Assembly (NCBI RefSeq): GCF_028692895.1
Contig: NZ_JAQUWN010000001.1
Location: 1-64,000 of the forward strand
From: Pseudodesulfovibrio sp.
GTDB taxonomy: Bacteria > Desulfobacterota > Desulfovibrionia > Desulfovibrionales > Desulfovibrionaceae
DNA: 64,000 nt
Direction of reading: 5' to 3'
In this document: positions 45,701 through 56,368 of the stretch, one piece after another
Numbering within the stretch: position 1 is the first letter of the stretch
How the letters are laid out: each line of letters starts with the position of its first letter
Position numbers and translations under genes: made by a program
The notes under the pieces: generated by a model
Told to the model about the DNA's origin: nothing
Seen by the model: the letters and a program-made list of their open reading frames with translations, nothing else
The model's database searches: none

Positions 45701-45986
45701 GCCCATCCTGCTGACCACCCTGACCACGACGCTGGGCCTGCTGCCCATGGCCGTAGGCATCCCGTCGTATTCGCTGGTCTGGGGGACCATGGCCACCACC
45801 TTCGTCACCGGGTTGTGCGTGGCGACGACGCTGACGTTGTTCATCATGCCCGTTGAATGGGATTTGTTGATGCGATGGAGCGAGAAGAGGGAGCGGAAGC
45901 GGCGCGAGCGCGAGGGCGGGGAAACCGGTGGCGCTCGCGGGGAGGCCGAGGTTGTCGCGGAGGCGGATGAGGGAGAGGGCCGGTAG
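42744..45986 (+). CDS. RND-family efflux pump, inner-membrane subunit (HAE-1/AcrB-like)
   Basis: This 1080-residue proton-driven transporter has the standard duplicated architecture. An N-terminal helix (YTLRQKVLVNLVFVVLMVVG) precedes a first periplasmic domain, helices around 340-500, a loop, a helix near 540 (VVVFGAFILAIVTLVVSVTG), a second periplasmic domain and C-terminal helices. The helix with LVSGIIVDDAIVVVENIYRH carries the RND acidic pair for proton relay. PVERYPDVRMGQVVISGFLP with GASPAEVE is the usual N-terminal signature. The start at 42744 is preferred over an in-frame ATG within the repeat island. The C-terminal tail is highly charged. The substrate is unknown. Confidence 0.93.
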   Translation: MIREIVHYTLRQKVLVNLVFVVLMVVGVFCVFNLPVERYPDVRMGQVVISGFLPGASPAEVETLVTRKIEDALEDLENVEYIRSRSFRQRASVMVKFLDDTDYDALYDELRFKVLSIQNDLPEEMDPPTFTVIRVSEWLPVISVNLTGDRANRALTLMAEEMRIPLQRIPGVKEVQINGEFTREFHVSLDPGKMMRLGVTFDEVAKALSGANFSVPAGDFVSDSGEYVIVADEKFRSRDKIAATVVRRDGDGSFVTVGDVISEAGMAYRDPFVISSVNGKDSVSVKIIKTPGGNALDIGAAVERVVADFRPILDREGVTPVMTQDQRVYINENIDTLGSNLLLGIVLVCGCIWLVMGFRNAMLTTVGIPFSFLVTMIIMWLTNNSINEITLFSFVLVSGIIVDDAIVVVENIYRHVQEGRPLKEAVVEGASEVCIPVLAATSTTVAAFLPMLIMTGSTGEFFALVPKAVSFALLASMAECLLILPPHFLDWPGARRLRSESRTHSRRAADPRFLVALRGGVDRVLGLTMRHRRKSLVVVFGAFILAIVTLVVSVTGAMPLLRIKFFPDEYSLFYVSMEGPVGTDVYATSDKAKSVAAFLHGLGPGAVQAASALAGMDITEDYENVFGSNRAIVIVEMPARDAQHFAENPDNDPQLLLDIVRRKLEPHEKGGWTMHVWAEKGGPPSGKDLNIRVLGPDQQAVRALKDDVDGWLRHNKAIAPYLTDFKTDTGTDNRVFRFSSDSARISEYGLTPSQVVALAGGLLDGRFVGKFRASDEDIDLRLKIDKRFLKNPEDALSIPILEDDQGPVRVGDLVTVGTYREPGQLNRFQRQRAVTITANIRPGAPVNAPSVVHDIRAYYGTIKAEYPGATLNFAGEYESTGRSFTSLTYAFLIAILLIYTILACQFQSYVQPVIILSAVAFALTGVVFGTMLTRSLFTVNSFIATVGVTGVVVNDSLVLLDFINRLYAAGYSRAEAVREGVRIRLRPILLTTLTTTLGLLPMAVGIPSYSLVWGTMATTFVTGLCVATTLTLFIMPVEWDLLMRWSEKRERKRREREGGETGGARGEAEVVAEADEGEGR

Positions 45987-46193
45987 TCTGGAGTTTTTAT
46001 AGAAATTTTCTGGAGAAGTGAAGAGAGAACGAGAATTGTTGACAGTTTTTGTGTGGGGTGGGGGAGTTTGAGGGAGGGGAAGGCAGGCGGCGGCTTGGAA
46101 GTGTGACGAGAGCCGGGGGAAGCGTTGGCTTCCCCCTCCACGTTTTTTTAATGCCCTGCGCGGGCGGCGGTTCTTTTTTTGCTGTGTGGATTG

Positions 46194-46391
46194 TCAAATC
46201 AAACTGAACGCCTCGGCAAGTCCGCGCTCCTCAATAATTCCCAAGGGTGTCCTGTAGCCAAATTTTTTCCTTGGTCGATGGTTTATAAGATCAACCGCCC
46301 ACTTCAATTTGCTTGGATCGGCGAAGTTTGAAGATTTTCGTTTTGGATAGAACTGCCGCAACAAGCCGTTCGTCTGTTCGTTCAGAGCTCT
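46194..46391 (-). pseudogene. IS30-family transposase, C-terminal fragment
   Basis: The minus-strand reading contains LNEQTNGLLRQFYPKRKSSN, then WAVDLINHRPRKKFGYRTPL and EERGL. This is the distinctive C-terminal end of IS30-type DDE transposases (NExTNGLxRQYFPK ... LNxRPRKxLgyxTP). Only about 65 residues remain; the catalytic core is missing upstream and the preceding sequence is unrelated. No terminal inverted repeats were found by eye. Confidence 0.8.
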
Positions 46392-46710
46392 CTCGTTGGG
46401 TGCCTGGGGGCAGCTTGCCCGCCGACGTGTTGCGCCGCCAAGCCTCCGATCCAAGCGGGGCGGCTCCATTTCTCCCGGTAAGTTACTGCCATCCCTCCGC
46501 GAAAGCGCCTTGCATTACGCCCAACCGGCCGGGTGGCCCCATGGAGCCGCCTTGCCCGCATGGTCGGCTGCTAACCGTCGGAACACAGGGCTGGGCTTGG
46601 CTCATCAACTCAGACAAACTACGGCCCCGGGCGTTTTCCTTCAGCTCCTTCCGTTGCGGATGATCGGGCCTCCCCTCTCTTTTCGCCCGCCGCCACGCCG
46701 AATCGACAAA

Positions 46711-46742
46711 CGAAAAGCCCCTGCCGACACATCGGCAGGGGC
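46711..46742 (-). terminator. Intrinsic terminator of hcp
   Basis: Perfect 11-base arms, GCCCCTGCCGA and TCGGCAGGGGC (46717-46727 and 46732-46742), lie 26 bases after the hcp stop. On the minus strand they are followed by TTTTCG. Confidence 0.8.
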
Positions 46743-46768
46743 CTGGCTTTCGATTCGTGCGCGTCCGC

Positions 46769-48376
46769 TTAGCCGAGGATGGACTTGAGGTCTTCGTCCG
46801 GCGTCGCAATCGGCGCAATGTTGTAGGTGTTCACCAGATAGTTCAGCACGTTGGGCGTAAGGAACGCGGGCAGGCTGGGCCCGAGCTTGATGTTCCGGAT
46901 GCCAAGGGCGAGGAGGGACAGCAAAATGGCCACGGCCTTCTGCTCGTACCAGGACAGGACCAGGGAGAGCGGCAGGTCGTTGACGTCGCAGTCGAAGGCC
47001 TTGGCCAGGGCCAGGGCGATCTGCACGGCGGAGTAGGCGTCGTTGCACTGGCCCACGTCCAGCAGGCGGGGGATGCCGCCGATGTCGCCGAGCTGCTTGT
47101 CGAAGAAGCGGAACTTGCCGCAGGCCAGGGTCAGGACGATGGTGTCGGCCGGGGTCTTTTCCACGAACTCGGTGTAGTAGTTGCGGCCGGGCTTGGCGCC
47201 GTCGCAGCCGCCCACCAGGAAGAAGTGGCGGATCTTGCCCGCCTTGACCGCGTCGATGACCGTGCCCGCCACGGACATGACCGCGTTGCGCGCGAAACCG
47301 ACCATGACCGAGCCCTTGTCCGCGTCGGCCGCGAACCCGTCCATGGCCAGGGCGCGCTCGATGACCGGGGTGAAGTCCTCGTTGCCCACGTGCACCGCGC
47401 CGGGCCAGCCGACCAGGCCGGTGGTGAAGATGTTCTCCATGTATCCCTTGGGCTTCTGGATGCAGTTGGTGGTCATCAGGATGGCGCCGGGGAACTCGGC
47501 GAATTCCTTTTGCTGGTTTTGCCAGGCCGTGCCGTAGTGGCCCGCGAGGTGGGGGTACTTCTTGAGGCCCGGATAGCCGTGGCAGGGGAGCATTTCGCCG
47601 TGGGTGTAGACGTTGACGCCCTTGCCCTCGGTCTGCCTGAGCAGGGTCTCCAGGTCCTTGAGGTCGTGGCCGGAGATCAGGATGGCCTTGCCCGCGGTGG
47701 GGCCGAGCTTGACCGGGGTCGGGACCGGGTGGCCGTAGGCCGAGGTGTTGGCGTCGTCCAGCAGCTCCATGGCCCGGATGTTGACGCGGCCGCATTCCAG
47801 CCCGGCTTCGATGGCCTGCTCCAGGGTCAGGTCGCGCGACAGGGTGGCGGCCAGAAGGACCTGGATCTTGTGGTGGAGCTCGGGGTCCTCCTTGCCGAGG
47901 ATGGCGGCGTGGTCGGCATATGCGCACACGCCCTTGAGGCCGTAGGTCAGGGTCTGCTTGAGGGACTTGATGTCCGCGTTCAGCTCGGGGTCGTTTTCGA
48001 TGCCGTAGGTTTTGCCCTGGGCCACGAGGGCGTCGAGGCCGACGGCCGGGAGGAGCACGGCCGGGCCGTCGAAGAGCACGCCCGAGACCTTGGCGCGCAG
48101 TCCGTCGCGCAGGCGCACGCATTCGTCGATGAGTGCGACGAAGCGCGCGTCGTCGAAATTCACGTTGGTCAGGGTGGAGAAGACGGCGGCCGCGACAAAG
48201 CGGTTCACGGCCGGGTCGTCGACGCCCTGGGCGCGGGCGGCCACGGCCACCTGGGCCAACCCCTTGGCCAGGTAGAGGAGCAGGTCCTGCAGGCTGGCGG
48301 TGGAGTCCTTCTTGCCGCAGACGCCGACTTTGGTGCAGCCGCCGTTGGCGGTCTGTTCGCATTGGTAACAAAACAT
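46769..48376 (-). CDS. hcp: Hybrid cluster protein (hydroxylamine reductase)
   Basis: This 535-residue cytoplasmic iron-sulfur protein reduces hydroxylamine and nitric oxide in vitro and protects anaerobes from nitrosative stress. Cysteines 3, 6, 14 and 20 of the N-terminal MFCYQCEQTANGGCTKVGVC bind the cubane cluster. The hybrid-cluster ligands lie in the C-terminal domain, including GGCDGAKPGRNYYTEF, LACGKFRFF and DVGQCNDAYSA. The start at 48376 has an AGGAGGC site. Upstream, a TTTGAGTCAAA palindrome (48454-48464) could be part of a CRP/FNR-type operator, but the spacing is atypical for known HcpR sites. Confidence 0.95.
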   Translation of the reverse strand: MFCYQCEQTANGGCTKVGVCGKKDSTASLQDLLLYLAKGLAQVAVAARAQGVDDPAVNRFVAAAVFSTLTNVNFDDARFVALIDECVRLRDGLRAKVSGVLFDGPAVLLPAVGLDALVAQGKTYGIENDPELNADIKSLKQTLTYGLKGVCAYADHAAILGKEDPELHHKIQVLLAATLSRDLTLEQAIEAGLECGRVNIRAMELLDDANTSAYGHPVPTPVKLGPTAGKAILISGHDLKDLETLLRQTEGKGVNVYTHGEMLPCHGYPGLKKYPHLAGHYGTAWQNQQKEFAEFPGAILMTTNCIQKPKGYMENIFTTGLVGWPGAVHVGNEDFTPVIERALAMDGFAADADKGSVMVGFARNAVMSVAGTVIDAVKAGKIRHFFLVGGCDGAKPGRNYYTEFVEKTPADTIVLTLACGKFRFFDKQLGDIGGIPRLLDVGQCNDAYSAVQIALALAKAFDCDVNDLPLSLVLSWYEQKAVAILLSLLALGIRNIKLGPSLPAFLTPNVLNYLVNTYNIAPIATPDEDLKSILG

Positions 48377-48543
48377 GGGTTGCCTCCTTGGGTTGGTGGG
48401 TGGATTGCGTTGTGAGGCCCCAACATAGCGGAGGGCGGCGGGCGTTTGTATGATTTGAGTCAAAAAACAGTGCAAAACCGAAAAAATGGCTGGCAGGATT
48501 CCTGCTAGGGGGAGGGTAAGGCATTTTTTGCCCGGGAGAATCC

Positions 48544-49164
48544 ATGCTCGAATCCGTTTTCATCAAATCCTCGGCCTTTGACGCCTTTGCGCCGTTGAGC
48601 CACGAGACCGTGGTCATGGTCCTGCCCTACATCGACCAGGCCATGGCCGAGCGGGCCGAGGCGATCCTGTGCCGACGCGCCGAGCAGGACGGGCTGCTCG
48701 TCCTGGTGGACGACGACGAGCGCATGGGCTTCATCCGCGTGGCCAACCTCGTCTACCTGCGCACCCGGTCGCCGCTCTTCGGCTACCTGGCCCAGGACGC
48801 CTATCCGGGCATGTACTGGCTCCGGGAGGGGGTCGGGCTGCTGGAGCGGACGGGCAAGGGACTGCTGGCCTTCAACGAGGGCCGTTTCTTCGGCACCCTG
48901 GCGGCCTTCGGCCTGGCGCGGCGCGCCTGGCTGGCCCGGCTCTATCGCAACATGCTTTTCTATCCGGGATACCACTCGCAGTACGGCGATACCGAGCTTT
49001 CGGCCATCGCCTACGCCACGGGGCAGCTCGCCTTCAATCCCAACGCCCTGTTGATCGAGGTGGACTACGAGAAGCACGCCAAGGCCAACCATGCCGGGGA
49101 CGACGCCCTGTACAAGGCGCGGCTGGCCGCGGGATTCGACGGCCTGATTCCGGCCGGGACGTAG
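48544..49164 (+). CDS. Hypothetical protein, possibly GT-A glycosyltransferase-like
   Basis: This 206-residue protein has an N-terminal strand (ETVVMVLPYIDQ), an acidic motif LLVLVDDDERMGF near residue 56, FNEGRFFGTLAAFG in the middle and GYHSQYGDTELSAIAYATGQ near residue 145. NPNALLIEVDYEKHAK follows. This order loosely resembles nucleotide-sugar glycosyltransferases (DXD-like motif, later acidic residue, His near the end), but the match is too weak to assign. It has no signal peptide. It is divergent from hcp, with a GGGAGA site upstream. Confidence 0.55.
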   Translation: MLESVFIKSSAFDAFAPLSHETVVMVLPYIDQAMAERAEAILCRRAEQDGLLVLVDDDERMGFIRVANLVYLRTRSPLFGYLAQDAYPGMYWLREGVGLLERTGKGLLAFNEGRFFGTLAAFGLARRAWLARLYRNMLFYPGYHSQYGDTELSAIAYATGQLAFNPNALLIEVDYEKHAKANHAGDDALYKARLAAGFDGLIPAGT

Positions 49165-49268
49165 GGCGTCTCGCCTCCGGCGGGCCGGCGGATGCAACCC
49201 TCTTTATTTGTTGCCGTCTTTTTGGTAGAGCAAGAAATCTTCTCTCCCTTCAACGCCGGGTCGCCGCC

Positions 49269-52832
<3,564 letters not shown>

Positions 52833-52941
52833 GCGCGGCCCGGAAGGTGGAATTCTAATCGAATTCGCGCGTGTTTTCGGATAACGTGATGATCTCATTG
52901 GTCGGTTGCATTGTGGAGGGAGCCAAGCCTGGAGGGAAACC

Positions 52942-54114
52942 ATGGGTGAGGGATACGACATCTCCGAATTGAGGAAGTTCGTCGCCCCGGAGTTCGTCTT
53001 CGGCGCGGGGGCGGCCGAGCTGGCCGGGCAATATGCGGCCAACCTTTCGGTGAAGCGGGCGCTGGTCGTCTCCGGCCCGAGGCTGGAAGGGCTGGGGGTG
53101 ACCGGGGCCGTGGCCGACGTTCTGGCCGCCGAGGGCGTGGCCCCCGTGGTCTACACCGACGTCTCGCCCAACCCGCGCGACGCCGAGGTCATGGCCGGGG
53201 CCGAGGTCTTCCGCCGCGAGGGGTGCGACGCAATTGTGGCCGTGGGCGGCGGCAGCCCCATGGACTGCGCAAAGGCCATCGGCATCGTCTGCACCAACGG
53301 CCGGCACGTCCTGGATTTCGAGGGGGTGGACCGCGTGAAGCGGCCCGGACCGCCCATGATCTGCGTGCCCACCACCGCGGGCACGGCCGCGGACATCTCC
53401 CAGTTCTGCATCATCAACGACGTGGGCCGGAAGGTGAAGATCGCCATCGTTTCCAAGACCATGGTTCCGGACGTGGCCCTCATCGACCCCCTGCTGACCG
53501 TGAGCATGGACGACCGGCTCACGGCCTACACCGGCCTGGACGCCCTGACCCACGCGGTGGAGGCCTATGTCTCCAACGCCAGCTCTGCCGTAACCGATCT
53601 GCACGCCCTGGAGGCGGTGCGGCTTGTCCGCCGCCACCTGCTCCGGGCCGTGGAGCGGCCGGGCGACCTGGAGGCGCGCTCCGGCATGATGCTCGCCTCC
53701 ACCTATGCGGGCCTGGCCTTCTCCAACGCCATTCTCGGGGCGGTGCACGCCATGGCCCACAGCCTGGGCGGCCTGCTCGACCTGCCCCACGGGCTGTGCA
53801 ACGCCATTCTCCTGGATCACGTGGCGGCCTTCAACTATCGGGCCGAACCGGCCAAGTACCGCCGCCTGGGCATCGCCCTGGGGGCCGACATCCCGGACGC
53901 CATGCCCGAGGACGAGGCCGGGGAGGCTGTGCTGGAGGCCCTGCGCAGCCTCAAGCGGTCCGTGGGCATCCGCGACAACCTGGCCGAGCTGGGCGTGACT
54001 CCGGCCGACCTGCCCCTGCTGGCGCAGAAGGCCCTGGCCGACGCCTGTATGCTGACCAACCCCAGGCAGCCCTCGGCCGCCGAAGTGATGGAAATCTATG
54101 AAGCGGCGTGCTGA
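52942..54114 (+). CDS. ercA: Iron-containing alcohol dehydrogenase-like regulatory protein ErcA
   Basis: This 390-residue group III alcohol dehydrogenase-like protein begins with ISELRKFVAPEFVFGAGAAE and has AVGGGSPMDCAKAIGIVCTN, ICVPTTAGTAADISQF, NASSAVTDLHALEAVRL and metal-ligand His segments in GAVHAMAHSLGGLLDLPHGL. The match is to ErcA, which in Pseudomonas belongs to the regulatory network for alcohol oxidation and is paired with the sensor kinase ErcS. The pairing recurs here: the next gene is a PAS histidine kinase whose start overlaps ercA by 17 bases. Catalytic activity on alcohols is possible but a sensing role fits better. The start at 52942 replaces an in-frame ATG at 52906. Confidence 0.88.
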   Translation: MGEGYDISELRKFVAPEFVFGAGAAELAGQYAANLSVKRALVVSGPRLEGLGVTGAVADVLAAEGVAPVVYTDVSPNPRDAEVMAGAEVFRREGCDAIVAVGGGSPMDCAKAIGIVCTNGRHVLDFEGVDRVKRPGPPMICVPTTAGTAADISQFCIINDVGRKVKIAIVSKTMVPDVALIDPLLTVSMDDRLTAYTGLDALTHAVEAYVSNASSAVTDLHALEAVRLVRRHLLRAVERPGDLEARSGMMLASTYAGLAFSNAILGAVHAMAHSLGGLLDLPHGLCNAILLDHVAAFNYRAEPAKYRRLGIALGADIPDAMPEDEAGEAVLEALRSLKRSVGIRDNLAELGVTPADLPLLAQKALADACMLTNPRQPSAAEVMEIYEAAC

Positions 54115-55393
54115 CCCGCCCGTTCCCGCCCCGGCCGACCGGGGAGAGGAGCGGGCCAAGCTGATAGGGCTGGGCAAGCGGTCCATCAGCAAGAGCTACT
54201 ACCCCGAACTGCGGGCCCGGCTGGAGGAGCTGGAACGGTTCCGGGGCCTGCTGGACCAGGTCTCGGACGCCATCTTCGTGGTGGACGCCGTCTCGGGGCT
54301 GGTCCTGGACGCCTCGGGCGCGGTGAAGGCCATGCTCGGCTGCGCCGCCGGGGAGCTCAAGGGGATCGAATTCGCAAAGCTCCTGCCGGAGCATATCGCG
54401 CGCTACGCCGCAAACCTGTTCAACCACAAGAACGAGGTGCTGCAACTGGAGACCGAGTTCCACCATCCGGTCTGCGGGGACGCCCCGGCCGTGCCGGTGG
54501 AGATGTCCCTGCGCCTCGTGGAGCAGCAGGGGGACCGCTGCGCCGTCATCGTGGCCCGCGACATCTCGGAGCGGCGGCGCAACGAAGAGGCGCTGCGCAA
54601 GAGCCACGACGAGCTGGAGATCCGGGTCCGGGAGCGGACCCGCGAGCTGGACCGGGCCAACCGGGCCAAGAGCGAATTCCTGTCCATCGTCTCCCACGAG
54701 CTGCGAACGCCGCTGACCTCGGTCCTCGGCTTCGCCAAGATCACCCGCAAGAAGCTTGCGGAAACGGTCTTTCCGGCCGTGGAAAGCTGCGGGGACGAAA
54801 AGGTGCGGCGCGAGATGATCCGGGCGGGTCGCAACCTCGACATCATCGTCTCCGAGGGCGAACGCCTTACCGCCCTGATCAACGACGTGCTCGACCTGGC
54901 CAAGCTGGAGGCCAACCGCATCGACTACCGCATGGAGCGCCTGCGCCCCGGGGAATTCATCGAACGCTCCATGGAGGCCTCGGACGCAATGTTCGAGGAG
55001 GCGGGCCTGGCCTTCCTGGCCGAAGTGGCCGACGACCTGCCCCGGGTCCGGGGCGACCGCGACCGGCTCATCCAGGTCCTGGTCAACCTCTTCTCCAACG
55101 CCGCGAAGTTTACGGACAAGGGCAGCGTCACCTGCCGTGCCGAGCGGGCCGGGGGATACGTCAAGATCAGCGTGGCCGATACCGGGACCGGCATCCCGCA
55201 GCCGCTTTTGGGGGCCATTTTCGACAAGTTCGTGCAGGGCGAGGGCAGCCTGGCCGACCGCCCGCGCGGCACCGGCCTGGGACTGCCCATCTGCCGCCAC
55301 ATCATCGAGGGACACGGCGGCCACATCTGGGCCGAAAGCGGGGAGGGGGCGGGCAGCCGGTTCGTCTTCACCCTGCCCGCGCTCAGGGAGTGA
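54098..55393 (+). CDS. PAS sensor histidine kinase coupled to ercA
   Basis: This 431-residue soluble kinase has an N-terminal tail with GKRSISKSYYPELRARLEEL, one PAS domain (about 50-165; DQVSDAIFVVDAVSGLVLDA) and a short coiled coil. HisKA has His200 in [16 protein letters not shown]. The HATPase domain has NLFSNAAKF, ADTGTGIPQPL, GTGLGLPICRHIIEGHGG. There is no receiver domain or transmembrane helix. Its start lies within the ercA 3' end, so ErcA and this kinase are probably made together; it fills the place of ErcS. The partner response regulator is not adjacent. Confidence 0.88.
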   Translation: MKRRADPPVPAPADRGEERAKLIGLGKRSISKSYYPELRARLEELERFRGLLDQVSDAIFVVDAVSGLVLDASGAVKAMLGCAAGELKGIEFAKLLPEHIARYAANLFNHKNEVLQLETEFHHPVCGDAPAVPVEMSLRLVEQQGDRCAVIVARDISERRRNEEALRKSHDELEIRVRERTRELDRANRAKSEFLSIVSHELRTPLTSVLGFAKITRKKLAETVFPAVESCGDEKVRREMIRAGRNLDIIVSEGERLTALINDVLDLAKLEANRIDYRMERLRPGEFIERSMEASDAMFEEAGLAFLAEVADDLPRVRGDRDRLIQVLVNLFSNAAKFTDKGSVTCRAERAGGYVKISVADTGTGIPQPLLGAIFDKFVQGEGSLADRPRGTGLGLPICRHIIEGHGGHIWAESGEGAGSRFVFTLPALRE

Positions 55394-55440
55394 CCGCTCC
55401 GGCCGCTCCCCCGTTCCGATAACATTCCGTCGGCAGCCGC

Positions 55441-56205
55441 CTAGTAGCGGAAGAGATAGCGCCGGGCGATCTTGTTGTAGGCGCCGTCCCGGCGCATCTG
55501 GTCCAGGGCCTCGCCCAGGCGCTGGAGGACGTCCTCCTTCTCCGGCAGGTCCGCCGCGCGCGACATGGCCAGGTAGGCGGGCTGCTGGTCCACCAGCTTC
55601 TTGGACAGGTAGGTGATGGAGCTGGTCATGCCCATGGCCTTGAGTCGGTAGTAGGTGACGTCGATGTTGCCCGCGAAGGCCTGGGTCTCGTCCATTATCA
55701 GCCCGCGCAGGCTGGAGGAGAGGTCCGGATAGTCCTTGACCGCCACCAGGCCGGCCGACGCGGCGTCGGCGAAGGCCTCGCCCAGGAAAGTGCCCTGGAC
55801 CCGGCCAACGGTCTTGCCCTTCAGGTCGTCGTATGCGCCGAAGGGGAAGGTGTCGCCCACCTTGGTGAACAGGACGAAATCGCTGCTGTGCACGGGCGAG
55901 GCCTCCATGAACAGGCCGATCTTGTCGCGCTCCGGGTTGCGGAACAGGGCGAAGGCCCCGTCGCAGGAGCCGTCCTTGAGCATTCGCAGCACCTGGTCCA
56001 GGGGCTTCAGCTCGATGTCGATGGTGACGCCCGCCTTGTCGGCCGCGGCCTGGAGCAGCTCCACGTCGATGCCTGCCGGAGCGCCGTCGATGAGCATGGA
56101 ATAGGGCGCGAAGTCGATGTCGGCCACGAACTTCACCGGCCGGGCCTGGGCGGGAGCGGCCAGCACGGTCAGGCCGAGCAGGGCGGCGAGCAGCAGGGTT
56201 CGCAT
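55441..56205 (-). CDS. Family 3 periplasmic solute-binding protein, orphan
   Basis: This 254-residue exported protein has a signal peptide (residues 1-21, cleavage near AQA). Its SBP_bac_3 fold resembles amino-acid-binding proteins: FVADIDFAPYSMLIDGAPAG followed by IDVELLQAAADKAGV, and GSCDGAFALFRNPER, ending with EALDQMRRDGAYNKIARRYL. No permease or ATPase gene is adjacent. Similar stand-alone proteins in Desulfovibrio lie beside signalling genes and may present ligands to sensors rather than drive uptake. It is convergent with the ercA kinase gene and divergent from the large hybrid kinase. Confidence 0.85.
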   Translation of the reverse strand: MRTLLLAALLGLTVLAAPAQARPVKFVADIDFAPYSMLIDGAPAGIDVELLQAAADKAGVTIDIELKPLDQVLRMLKDGSCDGAFALFRNPERDKIGLFMEASPVHSSDFVLFTKVGDTFPFGAYDDLKGKTVGRVQGTFLGEAFADAASAGLVAVKDYPDLSSSLRGLIMDETQAFAGNIDVTYYRLKAMGMTSSITYLSKKLVDQQPAYLAMSRAADLPEKEDVLQRLGEALDQMRRDGAYNKIARRYLFRY

Positions 56206-56368
56206 GGCGTTTCTCCTGAAAAATTACGGGTTGGTGTTGGACGATACCCGGTTCCGGGGCGTGAGACAAGCTTGGGACTGTGACGGTCGCGGAATAATAA
56301 TAACCTTTTGTCGCGGTTCGGAGTAAGCGGTTGTTCAGTCGAAAGTCATCCAGCGCCAGGGAGCGGCT

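Larger units (their letters stand above)
45987..46768. other. Gene-poor region holding a transposase remnant
   Basis: Between the pump gene and hcp there is no intact gene. The region contains an AT-richer strip (about 45995-46050), the IS30-type fragment at 46194-46391 and about 300 bases without recognisable coding content (46400-46700). The hcp terminator completes it. It is probably a scar from insertion and deletion events. Confidence 0.6.

Noticed and set aside
46400-46700. Possible extension of the IS30-type transposase
   Set aside because: The upstream sequence shows no DDE catalytic motifs in any frame; only the C-terminal portion is recognisable.
48454-48464. HcpR operator upstream of hcp
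   Set aside because: TTTGAGTCAAA is symmetric but its half-sites are only one base apart, unlike known CRP/FNR-type sites. It is noted in the hcp entry only.
49165-49268. Fourth repeat island after the gene ending at 49164
   Set aside because: GCCTCCGGCGG occurs at about 49173 but lacks the leading AT, the inverted partner and the inner block.
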